A DNA stretch of 64,000 nt. It comes from Streptomyces qinglanensis. GTDB lineage: Bacteria > Actinomycetota > Actinomycetes > Streptomycetales > Streptomycetaceae. The notes beneath the pieces were generated by a model. The model did no database searches. It was not told where the DNA came from and was given only the letters and a program-made list of their open reading frames with translations. The stretch is taken from assembly GCF_900111245.1 (NCBI RefSeq), contig NZ_FOGO01000007.1:186001-250000 (forward strand), read 5' to 3'. The position numbers and the translations under genes are program-made. The stretch's first letter is position 1, and every line of letters begins with the position of its first letter. Below are positions 8,839-16,715 of this stretch, piece by piece.

Positions 8839-9648
8839 TCACTTGACCCCGACGCCGCCGTACCCCATATGACGCCGGAGGTCGGCACCGCTCGGCACGG
8901 GCCCGTCCGGCCGCCACAGCGGGAGCTGGACCAGACCGGGCTCCAGAAGCTCGAATCCCTCGAAGAAGGCGGAAATCTCCTGCCCGGTCCGCCACTGGGC
9001 GCTGGAGGTGGACTCCTCGTTGTAGACCTTCGCGACCTTCCCGAAGCCGTCGCTCGGGTTGAAGTCCGCCGTCGCGTGGCTGAGGATCAGGCGGCTTCCG
9101 GCGGGCAGCCGCTCGGTCAGGGACCGTACGATGCCCACCGCGTCCTCGGCGTCGGTGACGAAGTGCAGCACGGCGAGCAGCGCCAGCGCGACCGGCTCGT
9201 CGAAGTCGATGAGGTCCCGGGTGACCGGGTGGTCGAGGATCGCGGCCGGATCGCGGATGTCGGCCAGGACGAAGCCGGCGTTGCCGGAGTTGGTCAGCTT
9301 CGCTCCGGCGTAGGCGGCGACGATCGGGTCGTTGTCCACATAGGCGACCCGCACTCCGGGGTCCACCTGGCGGGCGATGTCATGGGTGTTGGGCGAGGTG
9401 GGGATGCCCGTGCCGATGTCGATGATCTGGCGGACACCGCTGTCGACCGCCGTCCGCACAGCCCGGTGCATGAAGTCCCGGTTGCTGCGGGCGGTGACGC
9501 CCACGTCCGGCAGAGCCTTGAGGATGCGGTCCGCCGCGTCCCGGTCGGCCTCGTAGTTGTCCTTGCCCCCGAGGTAGTAGTCGTACATCCGGGCCGGGTG
9601 CGGCCTGGTGGTGTCTATCTCATCCGGGCTGAATCCAGCCTCCGACAC
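8839..9648 (-). CDS. SAM-dependent methyltransferase, DUF574/SAV2177 type
   Basis: 269 residues with the hallmarks of the actinobacterial DUF574 family: IDTTRPHPARMYDYYLGGKDN at the N-terminus, RSNRDFMHRAVR, a SAM-binding IDIGTGIPTSPNTH loop, VDNDPIV, and the C-terminal QLPLWRPDG. Streptomyces genomes hold many copies and their substrates are mostly unknown. It lies downstream of and parallel to the DUF397-XRE pair. The ATG at 9648 agrees with the conserved N-terminus. Confidence 0.88.
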   Translation of the reverse strand: MSEAGFSPDEIDTTRPHPARMYDYYLGGKDNYEADRDAADRILKALPDVGVTARSNRDFMHRAVRTAVDSGVRQIIDIGTGIPTSPNTHDIARQVDPGVRVAYVDNDPIVAAYAGAKLTNSGNAGFVLADIRDPAAILDHPVTRDLIDFDEPVALALLAVLHFVTDAEDAVGIVRSLTERLPAGSRLILSHATADFNPSDGFGKVAKVYNEESTSSAQWRTGQEISAFFEGFELLEPGLVQLPLWRPDGPVPSGADLRRHMGYGGVGVK

Positions 9649-9705
9649 GTGCTTCTCCCACTCGTCCGTCGATCCGGACCGGGCTTTCGCGGTCCGGTGG
9701 TGTGC

Positions 9706-9942
9706 TCAGCCGACCAGGAAGTCGGCTTCCCCCGCTTTGGCCGCCTCGATGAAACCCGAGATGTCACTCCGGCTGCAGATGAGCGCCGGGCCGTCGGGAT
9801 CGGTGGACTGGCGCAGCGCGACCCGGCCGTCGGCCAGCTTGAGCGCCTCCACGCAACTGCCGCCGTTGCCGCCGCTCCAGGGCTTGCGCCAGCCCTCGTC
9901 GCCCAGATGTGCGGCGGGCATCCCGTTGTAGATTCGACCCAT
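9706..9942 (-). CDS. DUF397 protein
   Basis: A 78-residue DUF397 protein, typified by W-RKPWSGGNGGSCVE, VALRQSTDPDGPALICS and a C-terminal AAKAGEADFLV. DUF397 proteins are small partners of XRE-DUF5753 regulators in actinomycetes, as in the whiJ and abaA-type systems. The stop-to-start gap to the upstream regulator is 3 nt, so both come from one mRNA. Confidence 0.9.
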   Translation of the reverse strand: MGRIYNGMPAAHLGDEGWRKPWSGGNGGSCVEALKLADGRVALRQSTDPDGPALICSRSDISGFIEAAKAGEADFLVG

Positions 9943-9945
9943 GGT

Positions 9946-10818
9946 TCAGATCTCCTTGCGCAGTGCACTCAGGACCGCCCGGGTCCGCACCAGCGGCACG
10001 GCCTGGGCGCTCATCCGGTCCAGCGCCTCGAGGAACACGCTGACGTCGTCGCGCTGGTCGAAGTAGACCGCACCCACGAGGCTCTCTGCGCAGACCATGT
10101 CGGGCAGTTCGTCGAGAGGGAACCGGAAGAGGTGGAAGGGGCCGTACATGGCCGGATGCGGTCCCGCACTGAACGGCATGATCTGCAGTGCCACGTTCGG
10201 CCGCTCGATGGCCTGGATGAGGTGGTCGATCTGCTCGCGCATCACATCGGGCGAACCGAGCGGGCGCCGCAGAACCGTCTCGTCGATGACGGCCCACAGC
10301 AGCGGCGGATTCGCCTCCTGGGTGAGCACGGTCTGCCGTTCCATGCGCAGCGCGACACCCCGTTTGATCTCCGCCTCCGGTGCGTGCGGCATGCCCGCAC
10401 GCAGTACGGCTCTGGCGTAGCTCTCCGTCTGCAGCAGTCCGGGGACGTAGTGCGGCTCGTAGGCGCGGATGACCTCGGACTCGCTCTCCAGACTCACGAA
10501 CACGCTGAACCACTCGGGCAGCACGTCTCGGTACCGGTGCCACCAGCCGGGCTGGTTGGCCTCCCGGGCGAGCGAGACGAAGCCGTCGATCTCGTCGGGA
10601 TCGCTCACCCCGTAGGTGCGCAGCAGCTTCTCCACATAGGGGACCTTGAGGCCGACCTCCGCCTTCTCCATCCGGCGGATGGTGGCGTGCGTGACGTCGA
10701 GGGATCTGGCCGCCTGCTCGAAGGTCACTCCTGCACGCTCACGCAGGTGCTGCAGTCTCTTTCCGAGCACCACACGCAGCACGGTGGGCGCCGCACCGCC
10801 CGTCCGTGAGTCCGCCAC
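9946..10818 (-). CDS. XRE-family regulator with DUF5753 domain (WhiJ-like)
   Basis: 290 residues. The N-terminal helix-turn-helix (about 15-75, LGKRLQHLRERAGVTFEQAAR...THATIRRMEKAE) is followed by a DUF5753 domain with YEPHYVPGLLQTE, the family signature. Such regulators act with DUF397 proteins and RsbW-like ATPases to control development and secondary metabolism in Streptomyces. The GTG start is set by GGAGGGGAG just upstream. The gene is divergent from the ATPase at 10956, and the short region between them holds a palindrome that could be its operator. Confidence 0.9.
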   Translation of the reverse strand: MADSRTGGAAPTVLRVVLGKRLQHLRERAGVTFEQAARSLDVTHATIRRMEKAEVGLKVPYVEKLLRTYGVSDPDEIDGFVSLAREANQPGWWHRYRDVLPEWFSVFVSLESESEVIRAYEPHYVPGLLQTESYARAVLRAGMPHAPEAEIKRGVALRMERQTVLTQEANPPLLWAVIDETVLRRPLGSPDVMREQIDHLIQAIERPNVALQIMPFSAGPHPAMYGPFHLFRFPLDELPDMVCAESLVGAVYFDQRDDVSVFLEALDRMSAQAVPLVRTRAVLSALRKEI

Positions 10819-10856
10819 AGCCGCTCCCCTCCAACTGACATCGGTAGAGGGAAGTT

Positions 10857-10868
10857 TGGCATGTGCCA
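10857..10868. promoter_or_regulatory. Candidate operator between the XRE and ATPase genes
   Basis: TGGCA-TG-TGCCA, a palindrome in the AT-richer 137-bp region between the divergent starts. Its position suits autoregulation by the XRE protein; this is inference. Confidence 0.35.
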
Positions 10869-10955
10869 GCTCGCCAGCACACCCTGTCAAACACAATTCT
10901 GCAATTCACAGACTGATCCTTGCCTAACGCGAGTGACGAACCGCATAGTGGAGCC

Positions 10956-11453
10956 GTGGCTGCCCCCCATGACGCCCTGCCTTTAGAACACCGGCCAGAC
11001 GGCGCACCGACGACCCGTCCGCTGCGCGACGCCTTTCACCTGCCGGCCCGCGACACCTCCGTGGCCCTGGCACGCGCACGCGTGCTGGAGAGACTCCGCG
11101 AGTGGTATGTCGACGACGAGTCCAACGCCGACGCGCAACTGCTCATGTCCGAGCTGTTCACCAACGCCGTCCGCCACACGGACAGCGAGAAGGTGAGCTG
11201 CGAGCTGTGGGTCATCGGAGTGCGACTCCGCCTCGAGGTGGCGGACGAGGGCGGCGGCCAGTCGGTCATGCGCGTGGAGGACGCGGACCGCGGCCGGACC
11301 GGCGACGACGAGCGCGAGAACGGAAGGGGCCTGCTGCTGGTGAGCGTGCTCGCCGACGACTGGGGCATACGCAGGGCCCGCACCAGCGGCTCCGAGTCGA
11401 CGACGGGGCACGCGGTGTGGGCCGAACTGGAATGCAACCGGACACACGGCTGA
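10956..11453 (+). CDS. HATPase_c protein, RsbW-like anti-sigma kinase family
   Basis: 165 residues with a histidine-kinase-type ATP site: LLMSELFTNAVRHT (N box, about 56-69), VADEGGGQ (G1) and ENGRGLLLVSVLADDWG (G2). This is the single-domain form that phosphorylates anti-anti-sigma factors or supports XRE-DUF397 systems. The GTG at 10956 has a weak GTGGAG close by; a TTG at 10920 has no ribosome site. Divergent from the XRE regulator, which supports a functional link. Confidence 0.85.
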   Translation: MAAPHDALPLEHRPDGAPTTRPLRDAFHLPARDTSVALARARVLERLREWYVDDESNADAQLLMSELFTNAVRHTDSEKVSCELWVIGVRLRLEVADEGGGQSVMRVEDADRGRTGDDERENGRGLLLVSVLADDWGIRRARTSGSESTTGHAVWAELECNRTHG

Positions 11454-11577
11454 CGCTCCGCCCGCGAAGCGACGGCGGACGCAGAGCTGACAGCGCCCCG
11501 CACCGGTGGCAGGATGCACGGCACTTACCGGCCATGATCGGGCTCCTTTGCCGACCTGTCCCCCTTGTGGAGGCGCT

Positions 11578-12405
11578 GTGTCCGCACGATCCACGCGTAA
11601 GCGACAGTACGGGATATCACTGACCGCCGTCGTGACGGCCGCCCTGCTGGCGGCCGTCACCGCCTGTTCCAGCACCAAGACCTCGGGCAAGAGCGGTGAC
11701 GAGGTGCAACTGGTGTCCTCGGGCAAACTCACCGTCTGCACCCATCTGCCCTACGAGCCCTTCCAGTTCAAACAGGGCAAGAAGATCGTCGGCTTCGATG
11801 TCGACCTCGTCGACCTGGTCGCGAAGGACCTCGGCGTCGAGCAGAAGATCGTGGACACCCCGTTCGAGGGGATCCAGTCCGGCGAGGACCTCAACGCGGG
11901 CAAGTGCGATCTCGCCGCCGCGGGCATGACCATCACCCCGGTGCGCGAGAAGAACCTCGACTTCTCCGCCCCCTACTTCGAGGCGACCCAGGCACTGCTG
12001 ACCGCGAAGGGCGGGAAGGGCGGGAAGTACGACTCCCTGGACGACCTCAAGGGCAGGAAGCTGGGGGTCCAGCAGTCCACCACGGGCGAGGAGTACGCCA
12101 AGAAGCACGCCGACGGCGTCACCGTCCGCCACTACGAGGACCTCGCCCTGCTGCTCAGCGCCGTCAAGACCGGTCAGGTCGACGCGGGGATCAACGACAA
12201 CGGCGTGCTCTACGACTACGCGAAGAAGAACCCGGACACTGAGGTCACCACCGAGTTCGACACCGGTGAGCAGTACGGCATCGGTGTGCGCACCGGCAAC
12301 GACGCACTGCGCAAGCAGATCGACAAGACACTCAAGAAGGCCAAGGCCGACAAGCGGTACGACAAGCTCTACAAGAAGTGGTTCGGCACGGAGCCGAAGA
12401 AGTGA
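11578..12405 (+). CDS. Amino-acid ABC transporter, substrate-binding lipoprotein
   Basis: 275 residues. The signal peptide ends in a lipobox (AAVTAC, lipidated Cys30). The mature part is a SBP_bac_3 fold for polar amino acids: GKLTVCTHLPYEPF, GFDVDLVDLVAKDLG, CDLAAAGMTIT, LGVQQSTTGEEYAK and a Lys-rich end. The GTG at 11578 has GGAGG 4 nt upstream. It is the first gene of a three-gene transporter operon; the next start overlaps its stop (GTGA). Confidence 0.92.
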   Translation: MSARSTRKRQYGISLTAVVTAALLAAVTACSSTKTSGKSGDEVQLVSSGKLTVCTHLPYEPFQFKQGKKIVGFDVDLVDLVAKDLGVEQKIVDTPFEGIQSGEDLNAGKCDLAAAGMTITPVREKNLDFSAPYFEATQALLTAKGGKGGKYDSLDDLKGRKLGVQQSTTGEEYAKKHADGVTVRHYEDLALLLSAVKTGQVDAGINDNGVLYDYAKKNPDTEVTTEFDTGEQYGIGVRTGNDALRKQIDKTLKKAKADKRYDKLYKKWFGTEPKK

Positions 12406-13181
12406 GCCGCCGCAACCGCACCCGCGCCATCCGCACCGCCCAGTACGGCATGCTGCTGGCCGTGGTGCTGGCCCTCGCCCTCGCCGCCGACTGGGGCGAG
12501 CTGCGCCGCGCGTTCTTCGACGTCGAGGTCGCGAAGAAGCAGTTCCCGGACGTGGTGACCACCGCCTTGGTCAACACGGTGATCTACACGGTGCTCGGCT
12601 TCGCCTTCGGGCTGGTGCTGGGGCTGCTGCTGGCCCTGATGCGGCTGTCGCAGGTACCGCCGTACCGCTGGCTGGCTGTCGCCTACATCGAGTTCTTCCG
12701 CGGCGTACCGGCGCTGCTCGTGTTCATCGCGCTCGGCTTCGGCGTACCGCTGGCGTTCCAGGTCTCCATCAACCAGTACGTGACGGTGATGCTGGCTCTG
12801 GGGCTGGTCGGCGCCGCCTACATGGCCGAGACGATCCGTGCGGGCATCCAGGCGGTTCCCCGGGGCCAGACCGAGGCGGCCCGCTCCCTGGGGATGTCGC
12901 CGCTGTGGGCCATGGTCTCGATCGTCATCCCGCAGGCGTTCCGGATCGTGCTGCCGCCGCTCGCCAACGAGCTGATCCTGCTGACCAAGGACTCCTCGCT
13001 GGTGTATCTGCTCGGGCTGTCGATGGACCAGTACGAGTTGGCGAAGTTCGGCAGGGACGCGCTCAACCAGCACCGCAGCCTCACCCCGATCCTGATCGCG
13101 GGGCTGTTCTACCTGGCCATCACGCTGCCCCTGGGCCACCTGGTGCGGCGCCTGGAGGCCCGTACGGCGAAGGCGAGGTGA
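12402..13181 (+). CDS. Amino-acid ABC transporter permease (HisM/GlnP type)
   Basis: 259 residues with about five membrane helices and the permease loop contacting the ATPase (EAARSLGMSPLWAM, the EAA motif, about residues 160-173), followed by IVIPQAFRIVLPPLANE typical of the HisM/GlnP family. Starts at GTG overlapping the upstream stop by 4 nt; its own stop overlaps the ATPase start in the same way. It probably works as a homodimer since only one permease is present. Confidence 0.92.
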   Translation: MSRRNRTRAIRTAQYGMLLAVVLALALAADWGELRRAFFDVEVAKKQFPDVVTTALVNTVIYTVLGFAFGLVLGLLLALMRLSQVPPYRWLAVAYIEFFRGVPALLVFIALGFGVPLAFQVSINQYVTVMLALGLVGAAYMAETIRAGIQAVPRGQTEAARSLGMSPLWAMVSIVIPQAFRIVLPPLANELILLTKDSSLVYLLGLSMDQYELAKFGRDALNQHRSLTPILIAGLFYLAITLPLGHLVRRLEARTAKAR

Positions 13182-14059
13182 CCGGGGTGGGTGAGAGCGA
13201 GACGACCGGGGCGGCCGTGGCGGACGCGGCCGCCATCGAGGTGCGGGGACTGCGCAAGTCCTTCGGCGAGCTGGAGGTGCTGCGCGGGATCGACGTCACG
13301 GTGCGGCGCGGCGAGGTGGTCTGCGTCATCGGCCCGTCCGGGTCGGGGAAATCGACACTGCTGCGCTGTGTGAACCTGCTGGAGGAACCCACATCCGGCA
13401 CGGTGCGTGTGGCCGGTACCGAGGTCACCGACCCGGAGGTGGACATCGACCGGGTCCGGCGCCGCATCGGCATGGTCTTCCAGTCGTTCAACCTGTTTCC
13501 CCACCTGACCGCTCTGGGCAACCTGACGATCGCGCAGCGCCGGGTACTGGGGCGGGGCAGGGCGGAGGCGGAGGAGGTCGCACGGCACAATCTGCGCCGT
13601 GTGGGACTCACGGACAAGGAGTCCGGCTACCCCGCCCAGCTCTCCGGAGGGCAGCAGCAGCGGGTGGCGATCGCCCGCGCCCTGTCCATGGGCCCTGAGC
13701 TGATGCTGTTCGACGAACCGACCTCGGCGCTCGACCCGGAGCTGGTCGGCGATGTCCTGGCGGTGATGCGCGGACTGGCCGACGAGGGGATGACCATGCT
13801 GGTGGTCACCCACGAGATGAGCTTCGCCCGGGAGGTGGCCGACCGGGTGGTCTTCATGGACGACGGACTGATCGTCGAGGAGGGGCCGCCCGAGCAGGTC
13901 GTGGGCGCGCCGCGGCAGGCCCGTACTCGCGCCTTCCTCTCCCGGGTGCTGGATCCGGCGGCCGCCGGGGGGCCGGAGAGCGGCACGGCACGGCCGGAAC
14001 CACCGGCCGAGCCGCCCGGCCGGGCCCCGGAGGAGGTGCGCAAGCGGCCGCTCCGGTAG
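13178..14059 (+). CDS. Amino-acid ABC transporter ATPase (GlnQ type)
   Basis: 293 residues with Walker A GPSGSGKST (Lys58), Q loop MVFQSFNLFPH, signature LSGGQQQRVAIARAL, Walker B LMLFDEPTSALDPE and the H loop VTHEMSF, all in order. It powers import through the permease and lipoprotein encoded just upstream. The C-terminal 30 residues are a Pro/Gly-rich extension. Alternative GTG at 13187. Confidence 0.93.
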   Translation: MTGVGESETTGAAVADAAAIEVRGLRKSFGELEVLRGIDVTVRRGEVVCVIGPSGSGKSTLLRCVNLLEEPTSGTVRVAGTEVTDPEVDIDRVRRRIGMVFQSFNLFPHLTALGNLTIAQRRVLGRGRAEAEEVARHNLRRVGLTDKESGYPAQLSGGQQQRVAIARALSMGPELMLFDEPTSALDPELVGDVLAVMRGLADEGMTMLVVTHEMSFAREVADRVVFMDDGLIVEEGPPEQVVGAPRQARTRAFLSRVLDPAAAGGPESGTARPEPPAEPPGRAPEEVRKRPLR

Positions 14060-14200
14060 CGGGGGCCGCCGCGCGGAAGGACGCCGTCCGCTGCCGGAGG
14101 TCAGCAGGCTGTCGGACCCGTGCTCTACATTTCCTCTCATCGAGGACGAGTGGTCCGCCGGCGCCGATGGGCGACCGGAGCAGAACGAAAGGCCAGGACT

Positions 14201-15244
14201 ATGGCAGACAGCCCCCGCTCGGCGGACACTCCCGTGGCCGAACTCCCCGGCAGCCCGGAAGAGCTCCTGGAGCAGGCGAAGCCTTACCGCAACGAGCTGC
14301 TGGCGCACTGCTACCGGATGATGGGCTCGGTGCACGACGCCGAGGACCTGGTGCAGGACACCTTTGTGCGCGCCTGGAAGGCCGGGGACCGGTTCGAGGG
14401 CAGGTCCTCGCTGCGCACCTGGCTCTACCGGATCGCCACCAACGCGTGTCTGACCGCGATCGAACAGCGCGGCCGCCGGCCGATGCCCTCCGGGCTGGGC
14501 GCGCCCAGCGACGACCCGGAGCGCCCGGTGGTCGAGGCCCCGGAGGTGCCGTGGCTGGAGCCGATCCCGGATGCCATGTTCGCGGGCTCCTCCGGGCCCA
14601 CGGACCCGGCCTCGGTGGTGGTGGGCCGCTCGTCGATGCGGCTGGCGCTGGTGGCGGCCCTGCAGCACCTGCCGACCCGGCAGCGGGTCGTCCTGCTGCT
14701 GCGGGATGTGCTCAAGTGGCGCGCGGCCGAGGTCGCCGAACTCCTCGGGACGACGACGGCGAGCGTGAACAGCGCCCTGCAGCGGGCCCGCGCCCAGCTC
14801 GAACAGGTCGCCCCCGTGGAGGAAGAGCTGACCGAACCGACCGAACCGGCGGCGCGGGAGCTGCTGGACCGGTACGCGGCGGCGTTCGAGCGTTCCGACG
14901 TGACGGCCATCGTGGACCTGTTCAAGGAGGACGCCGTCTGGGAGATGCCTCCCTTCCCGGAGTGGTTCCGCGGCCGGGAGAACATCGTGCGGCTCATCGG
15001 GGCCCAGTGCCCCATCGGCCGCGACGAGGGCCTCATGCTGCCGACCTGGGCCAACGGCCAGCCCGCCTTCGGGCTCTACAGCCTGCGGGAGGACGGCGTG
15101 CATCGGCCGTTCCAGCTCCAGGTGCTCACACTGCGGGACGGGCAGATCGCCCATGTGGGCGCGTTCTTCGGCGAGGAGCTGTTCGCCACGTTCGGCCTCC
15201 CGGCCCAGGTGAGCGCGCAGGAGGCCGCGGCGCTGCGGCGCTGA
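14201..15244 (+). CDS. ECF sigma factor with C-terminal SnoaL-like domain (SigG-like)
   Basis: 347 residues. Sigma region 2 (AHCYRMMGSVHDAEDLVQD, TFVRAWKAGDRF, SLRTWLYRIATNACL) and region 4 (LPTRQRVVLLLRDVL, AEVAELLGTTTASVNSALQRAR) are clear. From about residue 215 there is an extra NTF2/SnoaL-like domain (LDRYAAAFERSDVTAIVDLF, GREN, PAFGLY). This layout matches the SigG/TIGR02960 class, in which the extra domain controls activity in place of a classical anti-sigma factor; none is visible nearby. Start ATG 14201 with AAGG 9 nt upstream. Confidence 0.88.
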   Translation: MADSPRSADTPVAELPGSPEELLEQAKPYRNELLAHCYRMMGSVHDAEDLVQDTFVRAWKAGDRFEGRSSLRTWLYRIATNACLTAIEQRGRRPMPSGLGAPSDDPERPVVEAPEVPWLEPIPDAMFAGSSGPTDPASVVVGRSSMRLALVAALQHLPTRQRVVLLLRDVLKWRAAEVAELLGTTTASVNSALQRARAQLEQVAPVEEELTEPTEPAARELLDRYAAAFERSDVTAIVDLFKEDAVWEMPPFPEWFRGRENIVRLIGAQCPIGRDEGLMLPTWANGQPAFGLYSLREDGVHRPFQLQVLTLRDGQIAHVGAFFGEELFATFGLPAQVSAQEAAALRR

Positions 15245-15259
15245 ACCGGCTGAACCGTC

Positions 15260-15282
15260 GGCGGGGCCGCCGGCGCCCCGCC
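15260..15282. terminator. Terminator between sigma factor and xylA
   Basis: GGCGGGGC (15260-15267) pairs perfectly with GCCCCGCC (15275-15282) around a 7-nt loop, 15 nt after the sigma-factor stop and on the path of the converging xylA transcript. The rest of the gap to 15414 is GC-rich with weaker hairpins. Confidence 0.65.
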
Positions 15283-15414
15283 GCAACGGCGCCGCGGTAC
15301 CCGCCCGGGACGGGTCGGCGGCGCGCCGTGCGGCGGGGCCGCGCAGCGTTCGCGGGGCCCCGCCCCCACTCCGCGGCAGCGGGAGCCCCTCGGGAGCGTC
15401 GGCCCCGTGGCGGC

Positions 15415-16581
15415 TCAGACGCCCAGCAGATGGTCCATTGCCAGCTGGTCGAGGTGTTCGAAGGCCATGCCCCGTTCCGCTGCCGCCGCGGGATCGAAGT
15501 CCTCGAAGGCGGCGCGGTCCGCGAGCAGCGCATCCGGCGTCTCCTGCGGTCCGAGCGTCGGGCGGGAGAGCTCGTCCACTCGCGCGGCCCGCAGTGCCTC
15601 CTGGACGGCGGGGTCGGCGCGGAACGCGGCGGCGCGTTCGCGCAGGACGAGGTAGTTGCGCATGCAGCCCGCCGCCGAGGCCCACACCCCGGCGGTGTCC
15701 TCGGTGCGCGGGGGCTTGAAGTCGAAGTGCCGCGGGCCCGCGTAACCGCTCTGCTCCAGCAGGTCGACCAGCCAGAACGCGGCACGGAGATCCCCGGCCC
15801 CGAACCTCAGGTCCTGGTCGTACTTGACGCCGGACTGGCCGTTGAGGTCCAGATGGAAGAGCTTGCCGGCCCAGATGGCCTGCGCGATGGCGTGCGGGTA
15901 GTTCAGCCCCGCCATCTGCTCGTGTCCGACCTCCGGGTTGACCCCGAAGAGCTCGGGCCGCTCCAGACGCCCGATGAAGGCGAGGGCGTGTCCGACCGTC
16001 GGCAGCAGGAGGTCCCCGCGCGGCTCGTTGGGCTTCGGCTCCAGGGCGAAGCGCAGGTCGTAGCCCTGTCCGGTGACGTATTCGGCCAGCAGGTCGAAGG
16101 CTTCCTTCAGCCGGTCCAACGCGGCTCGGACGTCTTTGGCGGCGCCGGACTCGGCACCCTCCCGACCGCCCCAGGCGACATAGGTGTGGGCGCCCAGTCC
16201 GGCGGCCAGGTCGATGTTGCGCATCGTCTTGCGCAGGGCGAAGCGCCGTATCTCCCGGTCGTTGGCGGTGAACGCGCCGTCCTTGAAGACGGGGTGGGTG
16301 AACAGGTTCGTCGTGGCCATGGGCACCGCCATGCCGGTCGCCTCCAGCGCCTTCCGGAACCGTGCGACGTGCGCCTCCCGTACCCGCTCCGGGGCACCGA
16401 AGGGGACGAGGTCGTCGTCGTGGAAGGTGACTCCGTAGGCGCCCAGTCCGGCGAGCCGGTGCACCGTCTCGACCGGGTCGAGGGGCTCTCTCGTCGCGTC
16501 GCCGAACGGGTCCCGGCCCTGCCAGCCCACCGTCCACAGGCCGAAGCTGAACTTGTCCGCCGGTACGGGCACGTAGCTCAT
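15415..16581 (-). CDS. xylA: Xylose isomerase
   Basis: 388 residues, the exact length of the class I Streptomyces enzyme. It converts D-xylose to D-xylulose (and glucose to fructose) with two divalent metals. The start FSFGLWTVGWQGRDPFG is characteristic. The catalytic His falls at residue 54 (TFHDDDLVPFG), as in S. rubiginosus XylA; EPKPNEPRGD supplies the metal Glu and catalytic Lys, and LDLNGQ and HFDFKP are further metal sites. Start ATG 16581 with GGGAGAGG upstream. Divergent from xylB; the 134-bp region between them holds a candidate repressor site. Confidence 0.97.
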   Translation of the reverse strand: MSYVPVPADKFSFGLWTVGWQGRDPFGDATREPLDPVETVHRLAGLGAYGVTFHDDDLVPFGAPERVREAHVARFRKALEATGMAVPMATTNLFTHPVFKDGAFTANDREIRRFALRKTMRNIDLAAGLGAHTYVAWGGREGAESGAAKDVRAALDRLKEAFDLLAEYVTGQGYDLRFALEPKPNEPRGDLLLPTVGHALAFIGRLERPELFGVNPEVGHEQMAGLNYPHAIAQAIWAGKLFHLDLNGQSGVKYDQDLRFGAGDLRAAFWLVDLLEQSGYAGPRHFDFKPPRTEDTAGVWASAAGCMRNYLVLRERAAAFRADPAVQEALRAARVDELSRPTLGPQETPDALLADRAAFEDFDPAAAAERGMAFEHLDQLAMDHLLGV

Positions 16582-16663
16582 GCTGTCGTTCCTCTCCCGC
16601 GCACCGTCGCCCTGGGTACGCACAGGCGGACACCGTGGTGCGCAGCTATTCGTCATGGCAGCT

Positions 16664-16675
16664 TACAAATTAGTA
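16664..16675. promoter_or_regulatory. Candidate operator for the ROK-type xylose repressor
   Basis: An AT-rich island in GC-rich DNA: TACAAATTAGTA, an imperfect palindrome of form TAC-W-AATT-W-GTA, 41 bp ahead of xylB and 83 bp ahead of xylA. It is well placed for a repressor of both genes, most likely the ROK protein at 18340. Seen in sequence; the binding partner is inferred. Confidence 0.45.
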
Positions 16676-16715
16676 TGCGCACAGCACCGGCAGCCAGGGA
16701 AGGGAGCGGCAGTCC

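Noticed and set aside
13109..16633. Very long open minus-strand frame over the ABC transporter and sigma-factor genes
   Set aside because: Arg/Pro/Ala/Gly-rich translation without family features, antisense to well-supported genes; a normal side effect of high GC content.
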